From positions 1 to 47,262 of the forward strand of contig CAJTZE010000027.1 in assembly GCA_910584265.1 (NCBI GenBank): a stretch of 47,262 nt of DNA. Direction: 5' to 3'. A program made the position numbers and the translations under genes. This DNA comes from an uncultured Dorea sp. (GTDB lineage: Bacteria; Bacillota; Clostridia; Lachnospirales; Lachnospiraceae). Positions 9,452 to 18,045 of this stretch are shown one piece after another. Numbering within the stretch: position 1 is the stretch's first letter; every line of letters starts with the position of its first letter. The notes beneath the pieces were generated by a model. That model was not told the DNA's origin and did not search any database. It was given only the letters and a program-made list of their open reading frames with translations.

Positions 9452-9520
9452 ATTATAAGTTTTACCTATAACCTTGATAAAATAATATCATTTTCTTTTT
9501 TTGAAGACAAGGGTTATAAT
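9452..9520. promoter_or_regulatory. Divergent promoters and candidate LysR operator
   Basis: The rightward promoter has a perfect TATAAT at 9515-9520 but a poor -35 (TTTCTT, 17-base spacing), as expected of an activator-dependent promoter. The leftward promoter for the LysR gene reads TTATCA-17-TATAAT on the minus strand (9480 to 9452). A spaced dyad, TATAACCTTG at 9467-9476 and CAAGGGTTATA at 9508-9518, links the two promoters and is a plausible LysR site. Confidence 0.5.
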
Positions 9521-9569
9521 GAGCTTAAGAGCTCTTGATAAAAAAAAGACAAAGTGAAAGGAGAAGAGT

Positions 9570-11204
9570 ATGAAGGTACTGATTATTGGCGGCGTAGCCG
9601 CTGGTACAAAGGTGGCTGCAAAGCTGAAAAGAGAGGACCCTGGCGCAGAAGTTACAATTATAACAAAGGGCAAAGACATTTCCTATGCAGGATGTGGTCT
9701 CCCGTATTATGTTGGTAATGTAATCAAGGAGAGGGAACAGCTGGTTGTGAATACACCGGAAGCCTTTTCTAATCTTACCGGAGTTACGGTTAAGACCCAG
9801 ACGGAAGCTGTCAGCCTGAACCGTGCAGAGAAAAGTGTGGAAGCAGTGGATGAGGTGAGCGGTGAGAAGAGTACATATTCTTACGACAAGCTGGTAATCG
9901 CTGTCGGTGCATCACCGTTTTGTCCGAATTGTCCGGGACTTGATCTGGAGAATGTCTTCGTGATGAGGACGCCTGAGGACGCAGTCTCACTCCGCGAAGC
10001 TGTTGAGGCAGGAGGAATTAAGCGTGCAGTTGTAGTCGGCGGCGGATTTATCGGACTTGAGGTAGCCGAGAACCTGAATGAACAGGGCGTGAAAGTATCG
10101 GTTATCGACTTTGCACCGCACATTCTGCCTGGATTTCTGGATCCGGAATTCTCAGGCTATGTGGAAGATAAGCTGGCAGACAATGGGGTGATGTGTTTTA
10201 CCGGCGTTGCACTGGAAGAAATTATAGGTACAGAGAAGGTTGAGAAGGTGAAAACCTCCAAGAGAGCCATGAAAGCAGATGCATGTATTCTGGCAATGGG
10301 TATCCGTCCAAACACTGCATTCCTGAATGATACGGGAATCGAGATGTTTAAGGGAACGGTGCTTACCAACGAATATCTTCAGACCAATGACCCGGATATC
10401 TATGCAGTGGGCGACTGTGCAATGGTGAAGAACCGTGTTACCGATGCACCGCAGTGGTCGCCGATGGGCTCAACTGCAAATATTGCAGGGCGTATTGTGG
10501 CAATGAATATTGCCGGAGGCAGGGTATCCTATCCAGGTGTTCTGGGAACAGGAGTTGCCAAGCTTCCCGGTATCTGTGTGGGACGTACCGGACTCAATGA
10601 GAAGCCTGCAAGAGATGCGGGATTTGATGTGGAAACTGTGGTTACGGTTGTGGATGATAAGGCGCATTATTTCCCAGGTGCAGGAGCTTTTATCATTAAG
10701 ATGATCGCGGATAAGGCGACACAGAGGCTTCTTGGAATCCAGGTACTTGGGGGAAGCTCCGTGGATAAGATCGTAGATATTGCGGTAACGGCTATTTCCA
10801 TGAAAGCGGCAATGAGCGATCTGCAGAGTATGGATTTCGCTTATGCACCGCCGTTCTCGACGGCAATTCATCCGTTCCAGCATACGGTGAACATTATGAT
10901 GAACAAATTATCAGGCGGTCTGGAATCCATTACACCCGCTCAGTATGCGGCGGGAGAGGCAGAGGATTACAAGGTAATCGATACTGCAATCAATCCGACC
11001 ATTAAGAGCGCGCCATATGTGGATCTTACAAAGGTTGACGGACCGGTTGATGGATTTGACAAGGATGAGAAGCTGCTCCTAGTATGCGCGAAGGGAAAAC
11101 GCGGATATCTGCTTCAGAACCGAATGAAGCACCATGGATATACGAATACCAGAGTATTGGAAGGCGGAGTAACTTTTAACCCACAGGTTTATGATGAAGA
11201 TTAA
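9570..11204 (+). CDS. CoA-disulfide reductase-like flavoprotein with rhodanese-like C-terminus
   Basis: A 544-residue FAD- and NAD(P)H-dependent oxidoreductase of the CoA-disulfide reductase/NADH oxidase family. It shows the N-terminal FAD motif (GGVAAGTKVA), the single redox Cys42 in YAGCGLPYY, a central NAD(P)H motif (VVGGGFIGLEVAE) and the second FAD motif (DIYAVGDCA). After the dimerisation domain, the last 90 residues contain a rhodanese-like active loop, Cys506 in CAKGKRGY, followed by VLEGGVTF. This combination is known in CoADR-rhodanese fusions linked to persulfide or polysulfide reduction. It is the first gene of an operon with a siroheme reductase and a YeiH exporter, supporting a sulfur-redox role. 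Confidence 0.85.
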   Translation: MKVLIIGGVAAGTKVAAKLKREDPGAEVTIITKGKDISYAGCGLPYYVGNVIKEREQLVVNTPEAFSNLTGVTVKTQTEAVSLNRAEKSVEAVDEVSGEKSTYSYDKLVIAVGASPFCPNCPGLDLENVFVMRTPEDAVSLREAVEAGGIKRAVVVGGGFIGLEVAENLNEQGVKVSVIDFAPHILPGFLDPEFSGYVEDKLADNGVMCFTGVALEEIIGTEKVEKVKTSKRAMKADACILAMGIRPNTAFLNDTGIEMFKGTVLTNEYLQTNDPDIYAVGDCAMVKNRVTDAPQWSPMGSTANIAGRIVAMNIAGGRVSYPGVLGTGVAKLPGICVGRTGLNEKPARDAGFDVETVVTVVDDKAHYFPGAGAFIIKMIADKATQRLLGIQVLGGSSVDKIVDIAVTAISMKAAMSDLQSMDFAYAPPFSTAIHPFQHTVNIMMNKLSGGLESITPAQYAAGEAEDYKVIDTAINPTIKSAPYVDLTKVDGPVDGFDKDEKLLLVCAKGKRGYLLQNRMKHHGYTNTRVLEGGVTFNPQVYDED

Positions 11205-11224
11205 TCAAATGATACGGAGGTAAA

Positions 11225-12181
11225 ATGATGGCACCTTTAACAATTAGTGCAGCGGATGAAAAGAGAGTAAAAGCCCTTGGTTTTTTGAGCAACAAAGGAA
11301 CCGATAATTTTTCAGGAAGAATTATCACAGTAAATGGAAAGATAACGGCAGCTCAGCAGAAATGCATTGGAGAAGCGGCAGAGAAGTTTGGTAACGGTAT
11401 TGTAACATTTACGACCCGTCTGACCATTGAGGTACAGGGAATTCCGTATGACAAGATTGAGGATTTCCGTGCATACATTGCCAAGGAAGGCCTTGTAACA
11501 GGAGGAACCGGATCTCTGGTACGCCCGGTAGTTGCCTGCAAGGGGACGACCTGTCAGTACGGCCTGCTGGATTCATTCGGACTTTCCGAAGAGATTCACG
11601 AGAGATTCTACGAAGGCTACCGCACAGTAAAGCTTCCTCATAAGTTTAAGATTGCAGTAGGCGGATGTCCGAACAACTGTGTAAAACCGGATCTGAATGA
11701 CCTGGGTATCATCGGACAGCGCATACCGGAGTTTGACGAGGACTGCTGTAACGGATGTAAGAAATGTTCCGTTGAAGCGGCCTGTCCGGTAGGAGCGGCT
11801 AAGGTTGTAGACGGTATTCTTGAGATTGATCAGGATGTCTGCAATAACTGCGGACGCTGTGTCGGCAAATGTCACTTCGATGCGATTGAGGACGGCAGCT
11901 ACGGCTACAAGATTTACATTGGCGGACGCTGGGGCAAGAAGGTTGCACAGGGGCAGGCGCTTAGCAGGGTATTTACGTCAAAGGAAGAAGCGCTGGATGT
12001 AATTGAGAAGGCGATTCTTCTGTTCCGTGAGCAGGGCCAGACCGGCGAGCGTTTTGCAAAGACGATTGAGAGAATCGGATTTGAAAATGTGGAGAAGCAG
12101 CTTCTTGCGAATGATCTGTTAGACAGAAAGCAGGAGATTCTCGATGCCAAACTGCATCTGACAGGCGGAGCTGCCTGTTAA
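11225..12181 (+). CDS. Siroheme and 4Fe-4S sulfite/nitrite reductase-like protein
   Basis: A 318-residue single-chain reductase related to AsrC and the 4Fe-4S region of sulfite and nitrite reductases. The siroheme-coupled cluster ligands appear as CKGTTC and, about 44 residues on, CPNNC. The first pair is C-x4-C rather than the commoner C-x5-C. Two ferredoxin-type clusters follow (CCNGCKKCSVEAACPVG and CNNCGRCVGKC). It probably reduces sulfite (or nitrite) in the cytoplasm with electrons from ferredoxin or from the upstream flavoprotein. A GGAGG site fits the ATG at 11228 (7-base gap) better than the ATG at 11225 (4-base gap). The siroheme operon begins 1.4 kb downstream. Confidence 0.85.
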   Translation: MMAPLTISAADEKRVKALGFLSNKGTDNFSGRIITVNGKITAAQQKCIGEAAEKFGNGIVTFTTRLTIEVQGIPYDKIEDFRAYIAKEGLVTGGTGSLVRPVVACKGTTCQYGLLDSFGLSEEIHERFYEGYRTVKLPHKFKIAVGGCPNNCVKPDLNDLGIIGQRIPEFDEDCCNGCKKCSVEAACPVGAAKVVDGILEIDQDVCNNCGRCVGKCHFDAIEDGSYGYKIYIGGRWGKKVAQGQALSRVFTSKEEALDVIEKAILLFREQGQTGERFAKTIERIGFENVEKQLLANDLLDRKQEILDAKLHLTGGAAC

Positions 12182-12198
12182 TCACATAGGAGAAAAAG

Positions 12199-13278
12199 AT
12201 GAGTAATGAGAGTAATGCAAAGGTGAAGAATGGTGCAATTGTTCTTTGCCTGGTTATTGGATTTTTAGCAACCATGTCAACAGACTGGCAGGATAATCTG
12301 CTTGGAAGAACTGTAATCGGGGGGCCGATGGTAGCTTTGCTTGTATCGATGATTGCATGTAACATTCTTCCGAGTGTAAGTAAGGATTTTAAAGCCGGTA
12401 CAACATTTGCCAGCAAGAAATTCCTGAACTGGGGTATTATTCTTACTGGCGCAACCTTAAGCTTTGCAGATATCCTTGGAACAGGCGTAAAAGCACTGCC
12501 TTTGATCCTGTTTAATATCCTGTTATCCTTTACCATTGCATTTCTGGTGGGAAAGAGGCTGGGAGTTACGGAAAATACGTCGATTCTGGTGGGCGGCGGT
12601 ACCTGTATCTGCGGCGGTACAGCGATTGCAACCCTGTCGCGGATTATTAAGGCGTATGAGGAAGAGATAGCGTTTGCTATGGCGGCGATTTTCCTGTTTG
12701 ATACCCTGTCAGCATTTACATATCCGTATCTTGCAGGAGCGTTGGGACTGACAGAGAACCAGTTTGCATTCTTAGGCGGTACGGCAATCAACGATACCTC
12801 TTCTGTTGCAGGCGCACAGGCAACCTATGTTGCGCTGAATGGACTAGGCGACTGGAGCGGTGCATTGAATGTGAAGCTGGTCCGTACTACGATGTTAATC
12901 TTCGTGGCGCTTGTCTGGACGATTATTATGGCGAAGCGGGAAGCGAAGAAGGGAAGGGGCAGTCAGGAAAGCCTGGTTGCAGTTGTAAAGAAGACCTTCC
13001 CAATGTTTATTCTGGGCTTTGTGATCATGGCGGCATTAAACACCGTTGGACTGTTTGGCTTTACCGTTCCGGGAATGTCCATGGCGGCCGGAAAGCTTCT
13101 GGGAAAGATTGCGAAGTTCCTGTTTGCATCTGCACTGGCCGGTGTGGGATTTAAGATTAAATTCTCGGATGTATTCTCAAAGGGAGTGAAACCGATTATC
13201 CTTGGCGGAGTTACATGGCTGTGCGTAGCAGCATCCTCCATGATCTTCATTCATTTATTTGCGGGATATGTAGGATAG
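12199..13278 (+). CDS. yeiH: YeiH family putative sulfate exporter
   Basis: A 359-residue polytopic membrane protein of the YeiH/Cons_hypoth698 family, with roughly ten hydrophobic helices and the conserved glycine-rich core GGGTCICGGTAIATLSRI and GGTAINDTSSVAGA. The family is annotated as putative sulfate exporters and often sits beside LysR regulators responsive to sulfur compounds. It is third in the operon, 17 bases after the reductase, with an AGGAG ribosome site. Export of a sulfur oxyanion is a family-level inference; direction and substrate are not shown by sequence. Confidence 0.85.
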   Translation: MSNESNAKVKNGAIVLCLVIGFLATMSTDWQDNLLGRTVIGGPMVALLVSMIACNILPSVSKDFKAGTTFASKKFLNWGIILTGATLSFADILGTGVKALPLILFNILLSFTIAFLVGKRLGVTENTSILVGGGTCICGGTAIATLSRIIKAYEEEIAFAMAAIFLFDTLSAFTYPYLAGALGLTENQFAFLGGTAINDTSSVAGAQATYVALNGLGDWSGALNVKLVRTTMLIFVALVWTIIMAKREAKKGRGSQESLVAVVKKTFPMFILGFVIMAALNTVGLFGFTVPGMSMAAGKLLGKIAKFLFASALAGVGFKIKFSDVFSKGVKPIILGGVTWLCVAASSMIFIHLFAGYVG

Positions 13279-13288
13279 ATTTGTATGT

Positions 13289-13311
13289 CCCGCCAGAGGT
13301 GCGGGTTCTTT
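13289..13311 (+). terminator. Weak terminator after YeiH gene
   Basis: A short 5-bp GC stem (CCCGC at 13289-13293 with GCGGG at 13301-13305) is followed by TTCTTT. It is small but well placed directly after the yeiH stop codon. Confidence 0.45.
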
Positions 13312-13325
13312 CCGGAAGGCTATTT

Positions 13326-13355
13326 TTGTAACAAGATTTATGATATGAGTATAGA
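13326..13355 (+). promoter_or_regulatory. Putative promoter of siroheme operon
   Basis: TTGTAA (13326-13331) and TATAGA (13350-13355) are 18 bases apart. Transcription from here would give a leader of about 200 bases before hemC, starting just before the first leader hairpin. Confidence 0.4.
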
Positions 13356-13367
13356 ATTTTGATATGG

Positions 13368-13492
13368 AATCCAGCCCTTTGCCGGATGCGGATGGTGAAC
13401 GGGCTGGATTTTGCCGCTGCTTAGTTATTGTATGCAGGTTGATTTGCTTGTTCGGGGAACCAGAGTACCGGAAGCAGGTTCCTCAGACAAGC
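13368..13492 (+). ncRNA. Structured 5' leader of hemC operon (class unknown)
   Basis: Two hairpins lie between the putative promoter and hemC. The first has a perfect 10-bp stem (AATCCAGCCC at 13368-13377 with its complement at 13401-13410), ending in GGATTTT. The second is nested: GCTTGT (13446-13451) pairs with ACAAGC (13487-13492) outside, and GGGGAACC (13454-13461) pairs with GGTTCCTC (13477-13484) inside, around a purine-rich loop. I do not recognise a known riboswitch, T-box or B12 box. It may be an attenuator or an undescribed cis-regulatory RNA. The 286-base gap holds no gene. Confidence 0.4.
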
Positions 13493-13564
13493 GTACATCC
13501 GGCAGGCACTTGTAAGGCCGTCTTGCTATGGGATGGGGATTGTATTATACTGGAGGACAGGTGG

Positions 13565-14464
13565 GTGTTAATGATGAAATCGAGGATTCGTATTGGGAGC
13601 CGGGACAGCCGTCTGGCTGTGGTGCAGGCAGAGATTATCCGGGACAGGATACAGACGGCTCATCCGGAATGTGAGCTTGAGATTATAACGATGAAGACAA
13701 CCGGGGATAAGATTCTGGGAAAAAGCCTGGAGGCTATAGGAGGAAAAGGGCTGTTTGTGAAGGAACTGGATCTGGCGCTGCAAGACGGCAGGATCGATCT
13801 TGCGGTACACAGTCTGAAGGATGTGCCGATGGAACTTCCAGAAGAACTGCCGATTCTTGCTTATGGAAAGCGGGAGGATCCGCGGGATGTGCTGGTATAT
13901 TGCCCTGGGCTTGATGGAATGCCGGAACAGCCGTTGATCGGATCCTCCAGCAGACGAAGGATGCTGCAGATAAAAGCACTGTATCCCGAGGCTCATTTTC
14001 AGGGAATCCGGGGAAATGTCCAGACGAGGCTTAAGAAGCTTGTGGATGAGAGAATGGATGCTACGATTCTGGCGGCCGCGGGACTGAACCGGCTTCAGAT
14101 GACGGGACTTGCGGTAAGGTATTTTTCTGTGGATGAAATGCTTCCGGCCGCGGGTCAGGGAATTCTGGCAGTACAGGGAAGAAGGGATATGGATGTATCC
14201 TTGCTGCGGGGGATCGATGACGCAGAGTCCAGAGTATGTGCCATAGCAGAGCGTGCATTTATAAAAGAGCTGGACGGCGGCTGTACGTCGCCGATTGCCG
14301 CCTACGGGGAGATGAAGGAAGGGAAAATCCTGCTCCGAGGATTATATTACAGGGAAGAGGATGGAAGCTGGTTTAAGGATGCAGATACCGGTGAGATTCA
14401 TAAAGCGGAGGAGCTCGGAAGGAGCCTTGCCCGCCGTATGAGACAGAGGGGGTGTCTGAAATGA
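13565..14464 (+). CDS. hemC: Porphobilinogen deaminase (hydroxymethylbilane synthase)
   Basis: This 299-residue enzyme joins four porphobilinogen units into hydroxymethylbilane in the cytoplasm. Family motifs are clear: IRIGSRDSRLAVVQA at the start, HSLKDVPMELP, SSSRRRMLQ, RGNVQTRLKKL, and the Cys in GGCTSPIA that anchors the dipyrromethane cofactor. The frame is open back to 13364, but family alignment begins near 13571. The GTG at 13565 has a GGAGG site eight bases upstream and is preferred; ATGs at 13571 and 13574 are alternatives. It is the first gene of the siroheme operon, and its stop overlaps the next start (ATGA). Confidence 0.93.
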   Translation: MLMMKSRIRIGSRDSRLAVVQAEIIRDRIQTAHPECELEIITMKTTGDKILGKSLEAIGGKGLFVKELDLALQDGRIDLAVHSLKDVPMELPEELPILAYGKREDPRDVLVYCPGLDGMPEQPLIGSSSRRRMLQIKALYPEAHFQGIRGNVQTRLKKLVDERMDATILAAAGLNRLQMTGLAVRYFSVDEMLPAAGQGILAVQGRRDMDVSLLRGIDDAESRVCAIAERAFIKELDGGCTSPIAAYGEMKEGKILLRGLYYREEDGSWFKDADTGEIHKAEELGRSLARRMRQRGCLK

Positions 14465-15999
14465 AGGAGACCGGCATGGTCTGGCTGGCTGGAGCAGGTC
14501 CCGGAGACGCGGGACTTTTGACAGTTAAGACGAAGGAATTACTGGAGAGGGCGGACGTTATTGTATACGATGCGCTGGTAAGCCTGGAGATATTTGGACA
14601 GATTCCTCCGGGAAAGGAATTGATTTACGTGGGAAAACGTGCGGGATGCCACACCTATTCCCAGACAGAGATAAATGAGACGCTTCTTAGGGAAGCCAAG
14701 AAGGGGAAAAAGGTTCTCCGGTTAAAGGGAGGAGATCCCTTTATATTTGGACGGGGAGGAGAGGAATTAGAGCTTCTTGTAAAAGAAGGGATTCCCTTTG
14801 AGATTGTTCCGGGAATTACCTCGGCGGCCGCGGTGGCTGCCTATGCAGGGATTCCTGTGACCCACAGAGATTATGTGTCCTCCTTTCATGTGATTACCGG
14901 ACATGCAAGGAAGGATGGAGAGAGTAGAATTTGTTATGATGCGCTTGTAAAGGCAGGCGGGACGCTGGTGTTCTTAATGGGAGTTACGGCGCTTAAGAGT
15001 ATCTGCGGCGGACTTATCAAGGCGGGCATGGACAGGAAGATGCCGGCCGCAGTGATTGAACAGGGAACCACCAGTATGCAGAGGAAGGTAACAGCCCGGC
15101 TGGATACGATTGCAGAACGGGCAGAGAAGGAACAGATACAAGCGCCTGCGGTTATTGTAATCGGACAGGTCTGTGCACTGGAACAGTCTTTTTCCTGGGC
15201 GGAGAAACGGCTGCTCGCAGGAAGACAGTTCTTGGTTACCAGACCCTCGGAGCATCAGCCGGCACTTGCGGGAAGGCTTCGGAGCATGGGAGCACAGGTT
15301 ATTGAGATGCCTGCGGTTCAGATCTGCCAGCTGGGGGATGATTCCGGCTTTGAGCAGGCTCTGAAGGAACAGATGGAAGATCGAAATGAAAAGTGGATGG
15401 TATTTACAAGCTCGATCGGCGTGAGGATATTTTTTGAAAAGCTGTCGGGAAGCGGTCTGGATATCCGGGATGTCTTGAGCGGCAGAATCCGCATTGCGGC
15501 CATTGGGCGGGCGACGGAGAAGAAGCTTAGAGAGTATGGATTAAAGGCAGACCTTGTGCCGGAGGAATACTGTGCAGAGGCGCTTGGAAAAGCGCTTGCA
15601 GAGGCGGCAGAGGAGGGATGCAGCATACGGATTTTCCGTGCAAAAAAGGGTTCAGGAGAACTGCTTCCGCCATTATTGGAAAAAGGACTATATGTGGAGG
15701 ATATTCCACTTTATGATACAGCTCACCGTATTTACGGCGAGGAATGCTGCAGAATAAAAGAAGGCATGAAGCGGGGAGAGATCGATGCGGTAACATTTAC
15801 CAGCGCATCCACGGTTAAGGGCTTTGTGGAGGCGGTGGGAGATATGGATTATACATCCTGCCGTGCAGTCTGTATTGGCAGGCAGACGGCGGCGGAGGCG
15901 GCGAAATATGGGATGCGGCTCATGATTTCAGAGGAGGCATCTATAGACAGCATGGTGGAGCTGCTGGTGAGAGTTTATGGAACCCGGGAAGATGGATAG
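14461..15999 (+). CDS. cobA-hemD: Uroporphyrinogen-III C-methyltransferase/uroporphyrinogen-III synthase fusion
   Basis: A 512-residue bifunctional fusion. Residues 1 to about 245 form the SAM-dependent methyltransferase CobA (VWLAGAGPGDAGLLTVK, the LKGGDPFIFGRGGEE loop and VPGITSAAAVAAYAGIP), which makes precorrin-2. Residues from about 260 form HemD (FLVTRPSEHQPALAGRL, VFTSSIGVRIFFEKL, FTSASTVKGF), which cyclises hydroxymethylbilane to uroporphyrinogen III. The fusion is common in Clostridia and channels the first branch step to siroheme or cobalamin. The ATG at 14461 overlaps the hemC stop by four bases and has AGAGGGGG upstream; a GTG at 14452 lies within that site and is rejected. Confidence 0.93.
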   Translation: MKETGMVWLAGAGPGDAGLLTVKTKELLERADVIVYDALVSLEIFGQIPPGKELIYVGKRAGCHTYSQTEINETLLREAKKGKKVLRLKGGDPFIFGRGGEELELLVKEGIPFEIVPGITSAAAVAAYAGIPVTHRDYVSSFHVITGHARKDGESRICYDALVKAGGTLVFLMGVTALKSICGGLIKAGMDRKMPAAVIEQGTTSMQRKVTARLDTIAERAEKEQIQAPAVIVIGQVCALEQSFSWAEKRLLAGRQFLVTRPSEHQPALAGRLRSMGAQVIEMPAVQICQLGDDSGFEQALKEQMEDRNEKWMVFTSSIGVRIFFEKLSGSGLDIRDVLSGRIRIAAIGRATEKKLREYGLKADLVPEEYCAEALGKALAEAAEEGCSIRIFRAKKGSGELLPPLLEKGLYVEDIPLYDTAHRIYGEECCRIKEGMKRGEIDAVTFTSASTVKGFVEAVGDMDYTSCRAVCIGRQTAAEAAKYGMRLMISEEASIDSMVELLVRVYGTREDG

Positions 16000-16807
16000 G
16001 AGAAAACCGGCTGTCCTTGTGGTAAGCTATGGATGCAGCTATGCAGGAGCCGGAGAGAAAACGCTGAACCGGATTGAAGCGGATATACAGGAAGTCTATC
16101 CAGATTGTCTGGTCTGCCGTGCATGGACCAGCAGGAGAATCCGGCGGAGCCTTCTGGAGCGGGAGGGAATCCGGATTCCCGGCGTGAAAGAGGCGATGGA
16201 AGAGCTTCTGGACAGAGGAATTCATGATGTAGTGGTCCAGCCGGTCCATGTACTGGATGGGCTGGAATATCAGTCTATGACAGAGGAACTCCAGACTTTT
16301 AAGGAGTCTTTTTCGCAGATTGTGATCGGCGCGCCGATGCTGTCTTCGGAGGAAGATAAGAAAAAGGCCGTTTTTACCATTGGAAGGGAAAGCAGGCCGG
16401 AGGCCGGAAAGGTGCTTGTGCTGATGGGACATGGGACCAGCAGCAGTGCGGATGAGGTGTACCGGGAGGTGGATGATAGATTTGCGGCAGAGGGATATGA
16501 TAATATTTTTCTGGGGACGATGGAAGGGAAGCTGGATTTTGCGCATGTGCTCCGCCGTATCCTGAACCGGAGGCCTGAGGGGATCGTTCTTGCGCCGTTT
16601 ATGATCACAGCGGGATGGCATGCGGTGCGTGATCTGTGCGGAGATCAGGAAGGCTCGTGGAAAAGGCGGTTTGAAGCGGCAGGCTTTCCAGTGGAATGTG
16701 TTTTAAAAGGACTGGGAGAATATGAAGGGATCCGCAGGATTTTTGTGGAGCATGCGGAAAAGTCTATGAGGATATTTGAGAATGGGCATACAGATGACAG
16801 GCATTGA
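15977..16807 (+). CDS. cbiK: CbiK-type sirohydrochlorin chelatase
   Basis: A 276-residue class II chelatase of the CbiK family, which inserts Co(II) or Fe(II) into sirohydrochlorin. The metal-binding His in MGHGTSSSAD, the Glu in GTMEGKLDF and the second His in ITAGWHAVRDLCGD are all present. The length is typical. The gene overlaps cobA-hemD by 23 bases (8 if the ATG at 15992 is used). No other anaerobic cobalamin gene is in the window, whereas a siroheme enzyme is, so I infer that it works as the iron chelatase of siroheme synthesis. Metal choice cannot be read from sequence. Confidence 0.87.
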   Translation: MEPGKMDRRKPAVLVVSYGCSYAGAGEKTLNRIEADIQEVYPDCLVCRAWTSRRIRRSLLEREGIRIPGVKEAMEELLDRGIHDVVVQPVHVLDGLEYQSMTEELQTFKESFSQIVIGAPMLSSEEDKKKAVFTIGRESRPEAGKVLVLMGHGTSSSADEVYREVDDRFAAEGYDNIFLGTMEGKLDFAHVLRRILNRRPEGIVLAPFMITAGWHAVRDLCGDQEGSWKRRFEAAGFPVECVLKGLGEYEGIRRIFVEHAEKSMRIFENGHTDDRH

Positions 16808-18023
16808 TCACAGCAGGGCTGGGATTGATATACGGACGATTTTTTCATTTACAAAACGATGTATGACAGAAGCTTATGAACGGCTGGGACAGGAACCGGG
16901 AATAAGAGGGAGCGTTCTTTTATCTACCTGTAACCGGATGGAGCTGTGGATCAGCACGGGTGAGGAATACCGGACTGAGCTGTATGAGCTTCTATGTGAG
17001 TTGAAGGGGGCAGATCAGAATCAGTACCGGGAGTATTTCTGTTTTCGTCAGGAACAGGATGCGGTACGGCATCTGTTCCGGCTGGCATCGGGGCTGGAGT
17101 CCCGGATTCTGGGAGAGGATCAGATCATCACGCAGGTTGGGGATGCACTTGCCTTTGCCAGGGAGCATTATGCGGCAGATCATGTGCTGGAGACCTTGTT
17201 CCGGCAGGCTGTGACGGTGGGAAAAAGGGTGAAGTCGCATGCCGCTCTGTCAGGCACGGATAAATCGGCGGTACAGACGGCGATTGGAAGCCTAAAGGCT
17301 CAGGGCATGGAATTTTCCGGAAAGAAATGCATGGTCATTGGAAACGGTGTCATGGGGAAGCTTACGGCGGCCAGCCTGAAAGCACAGGGGGCGGATGTAA
17401 CCGTAACTGTCCGCCAGTATAAAAGCGGAGTGGTGGAAATCCCTAGAAACTGCAGCCGGATTGACTATGGAAGGCGTATGGAGATTTTCGGGGAATGTGA
17501 TTATGTGTTCAGCGCTACGGTCAGTCCGAACCTGACAGTGACAAGGGAGCAGGTATCAGAATACTGGAGAAAGCCGGTGGTTCTGGTGGATCTGGCTGTG
17601 CCGAGGGATATTGACCCGAAGGTAACAGAGCATCCCGGCGTCCGGCTGTATGATATTGACTGCTTCCGGGAGGAAGTCACGAGTGAAGAACAGAAGCAGG
17701 CAGTAAGACTTGCAGAGGAATATATTGGAAAACAGATGGAGGATTTCTTTATCTGGTATGAATGCGGGGATGTAATTCCCAAAATACAGCTGTTGAAGGA
17801 ACAGATCGCGGCGGATTTAGAGCCGAGGCTTCATAAGGAGCTTCAGCGGATGCCGATCAGTGAAGCGCAAAAGGACAAGCTGCGAGCCGACATTGAGGGA
17901 GCGGCAGTGCGGACCATGAATAAGCTGCTGTTCGGACTGAGGGACGGATTGGACAGGCAGGCATTCCGGCAGTGCCTGGATTGTCTGGAGGACATATATG
18001 GAGCAGGGCTGTCACAGAAGTAA
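16782..18023 (+). CDS. hemA: Glutamyl-tRNA reductase
   Basis: A 413-residue enzyme that reduces glutamyl-tRNA(Glu) to glutamate-1-semialdehyde with NADPH, the first committed step of the C5 pathway. The catalytic Cys50 lies in LSTCNRMELW. The LASGLESRILGEDQI block, the NADPH domain (MVIGNGVMGKLTAASL) and the C-terminal dimerisation helices are present. The ATG at 16782 has a GAGGA site upstream and puts the nucleophile at the canonical position; the TTG at 16776 is not needed. It overlaps the cbiK end by 26 bases, which implies translational coupling. Confidence 0.92.
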   Translation: MGIQMTGIDHSRAGIDIRTIFSFTKRCMTEAYERLGQEPGIRGSVLLSTCNRMELWISTGEEYRTELYELLCELKGADQNQYREYFCFRQEQDAVRHLFRLASGLESRILGEDQIITQVGDALAFAREHYAADHVLETLFRQAVTVGKRVKSHAALSGTDKSAVQTAIGSLKAQGMEFSGKKCMVIGNGVMGKLTAASLKAQGADVTVTVRQYKSGVVEIPRNCSRIDYGRRMEIFGECDYVFSATVSPNLTVTREQVSEYWRKPVVLVDLAVPRDIDPKVTEHPGVRLYDIDCFREEVTSEEQKQAVRLAEEYIGKQMEDFFIWYECGDVIPKIQLLKEQIAADLEPRLHKELQRMPISEAQKDKLRADIEGAAVRTMNKLLFGLRDGLDRQAFRQCLDCLEDIYGAGLSQK

Positions 18024-18045
18024 AATTACGGAGGTAGGAAGGGAC

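Noticed and set aside
13368..13564. B12 riboswitch or T-box in the hemC leader
   Set aside because: No B12-box-like element and no T-box antiterminator core (TGGNACCGCG) was found; the AGAGTA in the loop alone is not enough.
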